Translations under genes and position numbers: made by a program
Notes under the pieces: model-generated
What the model was told of the DNA's origin: nothing
The model's input: the letters and a program-made list of their open reading frames with translations, nothing else
Databases searched by the model: none
From: Linnemannia elongata
Lineage: Eukaryota > Mortierellomycota > Mortierellomycetes > Mortierellales > Mortierellaceae
NCBI GenBank assembly: GCA_036320915.1
Contig: JAXBDG010000012.1
Span: 1,848,501 to 1,912,500, forward strand
Direction of reading: 5' to 3'
DNA length: 64,000 nt
Shown here: one piece after another, positions 1 to 9,238 of the stretch
How positions within the stretch are numbered: the first letter of the stretch is position 1
How the letters are laid out: each line of letters opens with the position of its first letter

Positions 1-612
1 CTTGAAATCATTGTAGCATAGCCTTACCTACATAGTTCATTCCTCACCTAACAACTTGACTACATCACTCGAAATCCATATCCCGTCCCTGTCCTTGTAT
101 CCCCCGTTTCATACCCTACCACTTTACTCCGCCTTGAAAAAAGGTCATTCTGCCTTGCTTCTGTCTTGATTCTAGACAAACCCTAGTCATCTAACAAAAA
201 TGACGCAGCCTGCTTTTCTACGTAGTATGGAGTGTTTCCATGGGTTGTCTCATTACCATTCATTCCCCCGAAATCGACCTTTTTTTCTTCTCCATTCTCT
301 CTCTTGACTCTATTGGCCTTTTCATTTTGCTCGAATTCGCCCAGCCCATTCATGAACCCTGAACTCAAGATCATTTATTCCTTTTACGTTGCTAACGTTC
401 AAGTTGCCGTCGCTTCTGCCATCGAAGAGTCTGATTAGTTAGCCTTCCTATTTCGTCAGCCTCTATATGAATTTTCCACGTTTTTTGCCACCAATATAAA
501 AAGTAATAAATGAAATCGTCTTCCATGAATGCCACTATCTTCGACACTTCTCCCATCCCCGTCCACCCAACACCTTACCTCAGCGAGACCTTCACACACC
601 CTTTGAAGCACC
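1..612. other. Transposase-upstream part of repeat copy 1, no gene seen
   Basis: No credible coding region. The segment matches 17076-17664 of the second copy at lower identity than the centre of the repeat. Short open frames here are not conserved between copies. Confidence 0.6.
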
Positions 613-1891
613 ATGCCACCACTGAGAATGAACAATATTAAAATTATCAACACCACCAGAGAAAGGATCATTGATTTATTCACTGATAAGGGCATGACCA
701 TGGCATTGGTAGCCCGTAACTTCAATCCCCTTGTCTACTGCCAGTAACACTGTCAGCACATTCATTCATACCAACCGCGTAGGCAATCTGCCCAGAGGCG
801 GAAACCGTGGCAGTAGGGCCGAGCAAGCTCATCGCGACTGGCTCACTGAGAACATGGAAGAGTTCGTTGGCCGTCCTGTTCAGTGGCTCGCCACCAAGTT
901 GAACGAGCACTTTCAGATCGACCCCCCCCCCCCCCTTGCCCAGCGCACTGTCTACAGGTCCATCAACAAGCTCACCGCTTACACGCTCAAGCTGATGAGG
1001 GTTGAGCCAGGGAGATACAATGATCCCGAGCACATTGAGGGCCGAAGACAATGGGCCGAAAACGTCCTCCATGGTCCTAGGAATATGAACTACTTTGTAT
1101 ACATTGACGAAGCTGACTTCAATTTGCACATCACCCGCAAGTACGGCCGCGCTCCCCGCGGCAGACGTGAATGTTCAGAGAGTTCCCTACACTCGTGGCT
1201 CAATCACGTCTCTGGTCATTTGCTGTCGAAAAGACGGGCATCCTAGCATACCACTTCAAGCGTGAAGCATATAGCCAAGATCCTTTAACCGAATTTTTGG
1301 AGGACAAACTGTTTCCTCGTTTCGATGGCCGACGACGCATTTTTTGATGGATAACGCTAGGTTCTACAAGACTCAGAAGGTTCTAGACGCCATCACTACC
1401 AGTGGCCACACCTTTCTTCTTCTCCCTTCGCACAGCCCGCATCTCAACGCTGCTGAGTCTGTCTTCAGTAGCGTCGAGACCCATGTCCGCCTGGAGGTTG
1501 TAGTAGCTGAGACTCTTGCCGGCCATGTTACAAGCAGCCTAGCACAAAATCAATGCTGCAATAGCTAAAGGGTGGAACTGAATTTGGACGAAATTTCCTG
1601 CTTTCATTCGCAGGGGCTCCACTTGGCCGTCTCTATGACATGCGCCAAGCCCTTCCGGAGGGTTATTATGACTCATACATTGAAGGCTGGGGTGATGGAG
1701 CAGAGCACGGAGAGGAGGAGGAAGTGAGGGAGGGCATAGATGAGGACAACGAGAATGAGGAGGGACATGGAGCCAATCAAGGGGAAGAAATAGATAAGGA
1801 TGAAACTGGTGATGCGTGGGATGAAGTTCAAGCGCACGCCCATAGAAATTTCTCACCCCTTCGCACCCGCTTGGGAAAGACGCGAAATTGA
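613..1891 (+). pseudogene. Tc1/mariner-type (DDE_3) transposase, decayed, copy 1
   Basis: A cut-and-paste DDE transposase whose coding sequence is split over several frames. From ATG at 613 there is a helix-turn-helix-like start (RERIIDLFTDKGMTMALVAR). It shifts frame near 730 and continues 731-1246 with VYIDEADFNLHITRKYGRAP, which holds the first catalytic Asp. After another break, 1344-1568 carries MDNARFYKTQKV (second Asp) and LPSHSPHLNAAESVF (final Glu). A further frame, 1640-1891, adds a very acidic tail. A run of 14 C at 932-945 encodes a Pro run not expected in the family. The same breaks after the Pro run are seen in the second copy. The family assignment is firm; activity is excluded by the frameshifts. 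Confidence 0.85.
932..945 (+). repeat. Poly-C tract in transposase
   Basis: Fourteen C residues. The matching tract of copy 2 (17929-17948) has 20. The difference of six keeps the reading frame and changes only the number of prolines. Confidence 0.9.
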
Positions 1892-2057
1892 GGGTTTGAG
1901 GAGAGCACAATCAAAATCAATACTGTGGCGAACTTAGTTCAAGGTAGAGCACAACCGCAAAGAATGCACGCTAATGAAATATTTTCTGTGCTTTTTTTGA
2001 GAGAGGTGTGAAGATTTTAATGTGCGAAAGAATGTTGCACAACTGCAGAGCTATCTT

Positions 2058-2237
2058 TTACCAAGCGCAGCATGCACCGGCACCGGAAATAGGGCAGCTT
2101 CCTTGGATGATATGGCCACCTTCCATACGGCAGGTAGCACCGGACATACAATAACCAACGTTGCCTGCACCACAGTTGCCGGCGATGGCAGTGCTAGCCA
2201 TGAGAGCAATGGCAAGGATGACGGTAGTGAAACGCAT
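2058..2237 (-). CDS. Small secreted six-cysteine peptide, copy 1
   Basis: An intact 59-residue open frame on the minus strand, ATG at 2237 and TAA at 2058. The first 19 residues (MRFTTVILAIALMASTAIA) form a clear signal peptide, with likely cleavage after the AIA. The mature part is about 40 residues with cysteines at 22, 30, 36, 48, 56 and 57 (spacing C-x7-C-x5-C-x11-C-x7-CC) and is rich in Gly. A TATA-like box lies about 85 bases upstream (2321-2330). No frame break is present, unlike the neighbouring transposase, and the copy at 19071-19250 is identical. The spacing does not match a family I can name; a disulfide-rich antimicrobial or effector-like peptide is an inference. It sits inside a duplicated mobile-element segment and may be cargo. 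Confidence 0.75.
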   Translation of the reverse strand: MRFTTVILAIALMASTAIAGNCGAGNVGYCMSGATCRMEGGHIIQGSCPISGAGACCAW

Positions 2238-2320
2238 TTTTGTTCTAGTTGTGTTGTTGGAGAAGGAGAAAGTGAGAGTAAATGTTAATTCTGATGATTG
2301 AGGTAAGGAGCTAAACCCTT

Positions 2321-2330
2321 GTATTTATAC
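2321..2330 (-). promoter_or_regulatory. TATA-like box of six-cysteine peptide gene
   Basis: On the minus strand this reads GTATAAATAC, about 85 bases before the ATG at 2237. Position and sequence suit a core promoter. The same box is kept in copy 2 at 19334-19343. Confidence 0.6.
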
Positions 2331-3341
2331 TTAGTCCCGGAACTTTGGTGTTCTATATGAGCACAATAATATATGACAGTAATCACACTCCTACAAACTG
2401 GGTGAACACCGCATTTCCATCACTTGTGGAAACTGCGCATGGGTGCAAATTGTGCTCTTCTAATCCGACGTGATACGATTGACTGGTTAGCCTGACGGCG
2501 TTGGAATTCATCAATGTTGTGTCCACGGCGCGTTGAGGCTGACGGCGTGGGAATTCATCAATGTTGTGTCCAAAATGAACGGCGCGTTGAGACAGGTAAA
2601 CTTGGTTAGACAAAAAAAAAGTCGTGATCTTGCAACATTTTACCTTCACTCGTACCCTTCGTTGGACGTTGTCCTTTGTTGATTGGTAATGTGAATAAAT
2701 TTGCTCCCACGGCCTTCTTTTTCCAGGAACAGATTATTTATTCATCACAAGATGGTTTGCCGATGTAGTACAAAGTATTTACCGGGTAAAGCTGAAAATG
2801 CGGCGTGGAAGGATATCATGTGAACCATGTATTCCTGAGCTCATCCTATGCGCCGTCCTCTTCGCATTCAATTTTTCATAGATGGGTTGTACTCTTTCTC
2901 ACTTTTGGAGTACACCTTCCCTGTAACGGTACTGGACTTGGAAACTTGACTTGACACCTGTAGCGACTAGTTTTAATAAAGGGGAGTTATGAACTGCTGA
3001 ACTATCTATGGTACCGACTATGGATTTATATGTGTGTGCAGACTATGTTGGTTCCTGTCGTTGCTAGAGCTTTCTAGGAGAAGACGTGGTGTGACTAGTC
3101 AGCAGAAGTGTCTCGGAGAATTTAGTGGCGCTAGAAGGATCTGAAATTGGTGGCGTTGGTCAGGTGCCACATATCAGAGTGGATGCTTTGGCAGAGAACC
3201 TCAAGGAAGAGTCTTCATGGATCAAGGAGTGCCGAGTAAAGATCGAAGGATACTAAAAAAGATCTGTGAAAGCAGGGACCAATAAAGATCTCCCTAGCGT
3301 CTTTCTAACTTACTTCCTCGCCTCCTTCCTGTTCCTGTCAC
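2331..3341. other. Non-coding interior of repeat copy 1
   Basis: No coding region is supported. A near-tandem direct repeat of about 50 bases lies at 2493-2591 (core GGAATTCATCAATGTTGTGTC, shown twice). Near-identity with the second copy ends around 2870, in a run of T; beyond it the two copies differ by several percent. Confidence 0.6.
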
Positions 3342-3619
3342 ATGGCTAAACGCCTCTAAGTCAGAACCCGTGCTAGAACGCGATGATCACCGCCTTTTCC
3401 GATTATTAGTTGAATACGAATAGATCTTCGGATCCTGAATCATACTACGTGGGGGTTATCTTGCAGAGCGGAAAGGCTTTGTGAGGTTCCTGCCAATGTT
3501 AATTTCAAATATTGGAAGAGATAATTCCATTGCAGACGATTTTAATTGAACCGGGTATTGTAAGAAGTAGAGTAGCCTTGTTGCTACGATCTGCTGAGAT
3601 TAAGCCCATTGTTCTATAG
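3342..3619 (+). rRNA. 28S rRNA 3'-end fragment A (pseudogene)
   Basis: Matches the end of large-subunit rRNA: GGCT(G/A)AACGCCTCTAAGTCAG at the start, AGCGGAAAGGC in the middle, and GTAGAGTAGCCTTGTTGCTACGATCTGCTGAGATTAAGCC near the end (quoted here as landmarks at 3569-3607). It stops at GTTCTATAG. It is joined directly to the non-rRNA part of the 3.6-kb repeat, and the same junction exists in copy 2. Too short and too isolated to be a functional rRNA gene. Confidence 0.85.
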
Positions 3620-4053
3620 TGGAAGAGAAACAGGCAGAGAAGAGAGTGTGCAGGGAACAGAGGGGACAGGAAACAGAAGGGAAGGGGGTGAATGTGATTG
3701 CAGACTGGGGAACAAGACAGGGGGAACAGGGGGTCTATTTATGCTAGGAACCAGGTAAACAGAAAGGGGTCAAGACGAGGCCTAGAACGGAACCGGAAGG
3801 GAACAGGCAAATGACAAAGACAAATGGGCGATGAGAAAGGCAAAGATGGTTAAAGGAATGGTTCTAGGCAAGTAGCTCTTCCAGGTACCAGCCTCGACCA
3901 AGGGGACAGAAGGATATAGGTACAAGTAGAGAGATACCCCTACGAACTCAATCCAGCCGGACTGGTGGCTAGGATCAAGTTGGTGGCGAAAGTCACGTGA
4001 CGAAAAATCCGAAATCCCATTGCACGTTCAATGGAACTAGGACAAAACCTATT
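3620..4053. other. Purine-rich intergenic sequence
   Basis: No gene recognised. The stretch is rich in GGAACAGGGG-like purine blocks. It ends with the left copy of the LINE target duplication at 4035-4053. Confidence 0.5.
4035..4053 (+). repeat. Target-site duplication of LINE, left copy
   Basis: The 19-base sequence aactaggacaaaacctatt occurs here and again at 5957-5975, immediately after a poly-A run. It brackets the retrotransposed segment exactly. Confidence 0.9.
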
Positions 4054-5383
4054 GGTGGTCAAGATGTTCAATGACATTGTTGTCGACAGGAGGAGAGCGT
4101 CGGTGAGGGCCAAACTGAGGTGCGATTACGCGGTGGAATGGGCAATAGTAGCGCGGATATGCAGCGAGCGGACAGGATCCACATCCGTCGAATGGGTCAA
4201 GGGACATCGCGGCGACAAGTGGAACGTGGCAGCAGACAAAGCGGCCAAGGAGGCCCAGGCGTTGGTAGGAAAAGAGTGGAAGGTCAGAGCGGAGGATCAG
4301 GACGACCTGCGTTACACAGCAAAAATGGCCGGCACTACACTCGAGATCGACACCCGACAGGCCCTGAAGATGCAGACAACCAGACGGTGGCACCAGACAT
4401 AGATATCACTCAAGAGGCACAAGAGGTCGATCCAGGACTATGAAGGCACAGACTGGCTCGGTACTCTTGCTATTATCCACAATAACAAACCAGTACACAC
4501 ATTCTTCAGCTCGTAGCAGGACACCCGACTACGCAGCCACAGGATAAAGAAAATCCATGGAATGCTACCGACAATGGACGCCCTTCATGCCCGACGACCA
4601 GACCTGTACAAAAACGATCAGTGCCGACAGTGTCATGCGACGACGGAGGACAATGAGCACATATGGTTATGCCCAGAGAGCAAGGAGGCCCACGACGAGA
4701 TCTGGAAGGACGAACTCGGGAGGATCGACTTCTGGGGAGAGATTGCCACGAAACACTTCAACAGAGAGAGGAAGAAGAGAAGGAAGGAGGGAGAAACAGA
4801 GCCCAAGGAGATCGGGTGGGTAGCGACGAGTGTCAGAGCATGCAAAGCGGCGCTGAGGAGGATCGTCCAATGGCCAAGTACGGAGGACCGTAATGAAGGA
4901 TACACGGGCGATGAGAAGTGGACGGTCTGCCACATACTCAGAGGACTCGTACCCAAGGCTCTTGTCACTGAGTGGGCCAAAGTCTTCAAGGAGATGCCCA
5001 AGAGCGTTGCCGAACACGTCAGCCGACTGTTCTGCAAGTACATCGAGAAGGAGGGCCGAGAAAAAATATGGAAACCGCGATGCGAGAGAACCGTCGAGTG
5101 GGAGAAACAGCAGGGTATCACAGAAAGACGGAAGCACAAACCCCCGGAGGAGCGGCCAGGGTCCCAATGGCAACAAATAAATGGACGGAAACCCAGAGCG
5201 AATGAATGCGAGTGCGGGCGGCCCCTGGCGGAGCACGAGGAGGGACGATGCCCTGGCGTTCAGAATGATACACATGCAGCCGACCGAGCGGTGATCGAGG
5301 CCTTACTAGGCCGGAGGAGAATGGATATTATGGAAAAAAGGGGAGCGATGACAGTTAAAGAGTTCGAGACGGAAGACACCTAG
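4054..5383 (+). pseudogene. LINE ORF2 C-terminus: RNase H and zinc-knuckle region
   Basis: A single frame runs from the truncation point to TAG at 5383, interrupted only by two in-frame TAG codons at 4400 and 4514. The first part ends with VEWVKGHRGDKWNVAADKAA, the His/Asp end of an RNase H domain. After the stops, CRQCHATTEDNEHIWLCPES (about 4616-4675) is the CxxC...H...C zinc-binding motif usual at the end of fungal LINE ORF2, followed by a charged tail with a second Cys/His cluster (CECGRPLAEHEEGRC). No reverse-transcriptase domain remains, so the copy is dead. Confidence 0.85.
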
Positions 5384-5515
5384 TTTTCCCCCTTGAACCG
5401 TCCCCGAAGGGCAGCAAGGGTCATCCGGAGGTATGCGCAGGTGCGCCTGGCGCAGAATACGGATTGTGTTTCCTCGGTCTTGCGCAGTACACTTTATCTA
5501 TTCTGCTTTGCTATA

Positions 5516-5872
5516 GCGCGCGTCATCTAGTCCCGACAATTTCTAAGCCACTGCCAAATCTTGAATGATTTCACCCCCGCACTAATCCCATGTAGCCTTA
5601 CATCAGGCAATCCCACCTGAATTATACGTGACTGCCTATTTCGTGTGGGACAAAGTCATTTTCATATGGGAACTGCCAAATCTCTGACAATCGGAAAATG
5701 ATAACTTTTGACCCAGGCCTCATACAATGAAAAGCTTTCTGTCAGTCGATTCAAAGAGGGAAAACAAGCACAGTAACAGAGAGTTTATGGTCAACTCACA
5801 CATATAATATTTTTCCTATTGAATTCATGGATTTTTGGTGGCTCGGCTGTCGGGACTAGGTGACGCGAGCTG
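5516..5872. mobile_element. MITE-like element nested in the LINE
   Basis: Inverted ends gcgcgcgtcatctagtcccg (from 5516) and its near complement ending at about 5872 enclose about 310 bases. TA dinucleotides at 5514-5515 and 5873-5874 could be a Tc1/mariner-type target duplication. There is no coding content. It lies within the LINE 3' region, so it either inserted after the LINE or belongs to the LINE tail. Confidence 0.6.
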
Positions 5873-5956
5873 TATAACGACGTAGAATACCGTGCTCGCA
5901 TGAGCTATACTTAGACTTCCGTTTTCGGATTAAACTTTGACGTTCCAAAAAAAAAA

Positions 5957-5975
5957 AACTAGGACAAAACCTATT
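5957..5975 (+). repeat. Target-site duplication of LINE, right copy
   Basis: Same 19 bases as 4035-4053, directly following (and sharing two A with) the poly-A run. Confidence 0.9.
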
Positions 5976-6051
5976 CTCGCGTCACCTGGGCAACCTGGGG
6001 CCTGGCAGCCTTGGGACAAAACGTGGCACATATGTAAAAGTTGAATTAAAT

Positions 6052-8471
6052 TTATAATCCAGGTGATTTGCCACTAGCTGCAGACTCAACATCGATCTTC
6101 AGCACATACTGCTTCACACGCAGAATATCAGCAGGAACGGCGCAGTAAACATTCCCGAGTGAGGTCAAGTAGTTCTGCTTCTTGAAGTCGGTATAGACAT
6201 GACTTGGGACGACAAAAATAAGCCGAAGCTCTTCAAGCGGAAGCCAAGGTTCGTCAAGAGAAGGAATCCAGCGTGCTTGGATGAGGCTGTCGATAAGCTT
6301 TGAGAGTGGCGGTCCTTTGATGGGGTGGTTCTTGGATACCGTGATTTGGAAGAGGTCTCTGGGCGCAAGCAGCAGATCGACACAGGCATAATTGCCAATC
6401 TTGGGTATGCATAGTGTGCCTGCTGTGGTCGGAGTAATCGTCTGGAAATGCGTTGTCTCAGGATTCCGCGCGATTTCCAAACGACCAGACTGTCCAGTCT
6501 CAAGATCCTTGAGTTCAAAGGTGTGACCGCCCTCTCGGAAGGTACGGAGGACATATGCTTCAAACATTATACCGTAGCGCTTCCGTTGGGATCCTTGATG
6601 AGCGTCTTCAACATCTGGGTGCAAGAGTCTTGAGTCAGCAATTCGGCTACCTCTTCTGCGACGTATGTTGAAGCCCACTCCAATCGAAAGTTCTCATGAT
6701 CATCCGTGGGCCAACAGTGAATCAAACGGCTGCTAAATTCTAGCGTGTCTCTCCCTTGCGAGAAGAACTGCATCAACGTCACCGGATCATTGACTTTGTG
6801 GAGAGCTTTTACAAGACGCTCCAATGCCTTGGCCTTGGCACGCTGAAGGTCATCGGGACGGCGGTCCAATGCCTAGCGACGAATTCGGTCAGGACATAAT
6901 AGCACAGTCATTAGTAAAATGGAAGACAGGCTGCCTGCATAATGATATCACCATAGTAAAAGTTATTCTTGAAGAAAAGCGTTGAGGGTTGCGCCCACAC
7001 TTACCGTCATCGGCATTTCTAGGACATATCTCGGCACACCACCAATCTTTAAGTAGAGTTCTTCCACCGCTTCCAAAGGAACCACCTCGAAGTTCACAAC
7101 ACTGGCTCTGCACACCGTCAACTCCTCCAGAGTCCATGGGGCCATGTAGTATCGCCACTCTACCCTTTTGTCGACGTCCTGATATTGTTGAGCTTCGGAA
7201 AATAGGGTCTTTGGCGAAGCTGAAATAACGGTCTTGGCTTGATCAAGTATTGGGTCAGGAGAGCTGTCGACAAAATACCATGTGTTGGGTAGACTGAGAA
7301 AGGGTTTAAAATCCTCGATAGTTCCGGATCGGACAGTAGAGCGCCCTCCAAAGACGTAGCATTCCGCGCTCCGTTTGGTGTGGAAAATGATAATTGGAGG
7401 GTGGTCGTCGCCACTCTCGGCAAGAAGTCGGATGGCGAAGTACACTAGGAAGGCTGACTTACCGATCCCAGATGTACCCGTAACAACGACATGGTTCCGA
7501 GCCCCGTTTCGATCATTATCGAACGTGTCGATGATTGTTTGGTGAAGATCTTTGTAAGCCTTTCTGACATAGAGTTCCTTTGTGTTGACGACAGGAAGTG
7601 TGGTGCCGTGAGGAGCCGATATCTTGTCCATGTCCTTCATGTTGGTGCCATGGAGCTCGCGGGCAGTGCGAGACAATGAGCTAAAGATGTCATCTCCAGC
7701 AATTTCCTGACCAATGGAAGCAAGCAATGACACCCTCTCTTTCCTGCTTAGACGAGAGAGGTAAACTTGGTTATCCACCACAGCCTTCTCAGTGAGACCA
7801 GCCTCTTCAATCGCATCCTTCAGAGTGTGCGGACGATGGCGCTTCCTGCTGGAAGAGGGTCCTGGTAAGAGAAAGGTGGCACAAGAGATGTACAAATCAA
7901 GAATATTAGCAACTTCGACATGTCCGCGAGTGATTGAAAGCAATGAGGCCGTTTGAAAATGGTCATAAACATAGTCAAAGACAAGCTATTCACCTGCATC
8001 TTCCTCACGGTCTCTTTTCGCAACTATAGGAAGTAAAAAAGAAAGCATTGGTAAATATTGCGAAAGGGCATTACAAATACCATAGCGTTATGCTACATGA
8101 TAAGGCTTGGTTAGAGAAAGCAAGGATACTATACCTGGTGGGGGTCGCTGGACAATGACGTGAATCGTGCTCTCTGGCAAAGCAGCGCCAAAGACGGAAA
8201 CCTTGTTAGTCGCCATCAATTTCTTTTTCTCGCTCTCAGGCACATTGTCAATCTTGATAGGGGTTTCATCGTCATCATCTTTGTCAGGAATTGAGACGCG
8301 CCAGATGGTGAGCTTGTCTGCGGCGATGTCGTCGAACTCGGGTGACTTCTCGGTCCTGATGAGCTTCTTGAGGTCGTCGACAGTGCCGTTTGAGGCAAGC
8401 TTGACAGAAAACGCGTTGGACGTGCCCTCGCCATCAACAAGGCAGAAAAGGGTCAAAGGGTTGTCGGGCAT
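6052..8471 (-). pseudogene. Crinkler (CRN) family protein, NTPase plus REase-type, one frameshift
   Basis: Minus-strand multi-exon gene. Exon 1 (8471-8135) encodes the ubiquitin-like Crinkler header (MPDNPLTLFCLVDGEGTSN...). A 30-base exon (8023-7994) and the start of exon 3 supply basic nuclear-localisation-like residues (SSRKRHRP). Exon 3 (7861-7005) holds a P-loop NTPase with Walker A GTSGIGKS. Exon 4 starts at 6872. Phases match at every join. Near 6575 the frame breaks: NGSA continues one frame over as YGIMFEAYVLRTF, the restriction-endonuclease-like domain with D...QIT (DLLLAPRDLFQITV), running to 6052. In fungi and oomycetes such proteins are host-acting or nuclear effectors. The single break may be a real mutation or a sequencing error, so the gene could be alive. 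Confidence is for the family. Confidence 0.8.
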
Positions 8472-9238
8472 GTTTGTGTGTACAGAAGATGGATGGGGGT
8501 GCTTTGGACTAAGGTGGAAGCTGATGGAAGCGCAAAGAACAAGTTTTCATCAGAGGCGTGTGTAGACAGTAGCAGCGATAGAATAGAGAAAGAGCGGCGG
8601 GTGAAGAGTGACAAAATAGAGCTAAGACGCGTGGACAGTGGGAGAAAAAACGCGAGCAGGTGACGTCACCATAATGTATTTCCTTGCAATAACAGATTAT
8701 TTTGCCACCACTCCCACTCTTTTTCCTTTATCTCTCACCTTTTGCCACCACTCCTACACCTTCATCACCTCTACCACCATCCCTCGCCTCTTCATCGCCT
8801 TTGCCATCACTTGATTCCTTTCTTTGTCACTCCCACGCTCTTCCTCTTCCACTCTTCCCACATCTCTTTGTTGTGCCACCCTCCCACGTCTTTCTTATCG
8901 TCTTTCCCCCTTTTTTTTGACTTGTTTTTCTCACCTCCATTACCTTTGCCACCGCTCCCACGCTCTCTCTTCGACTTTGCTTTCCCTTTGTTTCTCACTC
9001 TCACCACTCCCAACTCCTTTCTTTTTACCACCATTCCCACACCCTCATCGCCTTTGTCACCACTGCCACACCCTTTCTTCGTCCCTCGCCTTTCTTCTTT
9101 CTTTTCTTTTTAAACCCACACCTTGCATCCCTTTCTCGTTTTTGTTTCTTTCACTCCTTGCCTTCTCTACACCCCAAACTTCCCACAACTCTCACTTTCT
9201 TCCCTGCACTTTCTTTTCCTTTGATGCTTCGCAACACC
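8472..9238. promoter_or_regulatory. Divergent intergenic region, pyrimidine-rich on + strand
   Basis: Lies between two Crinkler genes that start on opposite strands. From about 8700 to 9230 the plus strand is almost only C and T with a loose recurring unit close to TTTGCCACCACTCCCAC. Long open frames here (both strands) are compositional artefacts. It is probably a shared promoter region that has expanded as a minisatellite. Confidence 0.55.

Larger units (their letters stand above)
1..3619 (+). repeat. Large direct repeat, copy 1 (left edge cut by window)
   Basis: This segment recurs in the same orientation at 17076-20626. It holds, in order, a broken DDE transposase, an acidic reading frame, a small secreted peptide gene on the minus strand and a 28S rRNA 3' fragment. 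The outer parts (about 1-886 and 2870-3619) match copy 2 at roughly 85-92 percent by eye. The middle (about 887-2870) is almost identical. Copy 2 lacks 45 bases present here near 850-894. The left terminus is not visible because the match is already under way at base 1. Confidence 0.9.
4054..5956 (+). mobile_element. 5'-truncated LINE (non-LTR retrotransposon)
   Basis: A 1.9-kb retroposed copy flanked by a 19-bp target duplication and ending in 12 A (5947-5958). Only the C-terminal third of ORF2 remains. The 5' truncation, poly-A tail and long direct flanking repeat are the standard marks of target-primed reverse transcription. A nested MITE-like inverted repeat lies in its 3' region (5516-5872). 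Confidence 0.9.

Noticed and set aside
2022..2288. 88-codon plus-strand frame in the repeat
   Set aside because: It is the antisense shadow of the six-cysteine peptide gene, which has a signal peptide, a TATA-like box and regular cysteine spacing.
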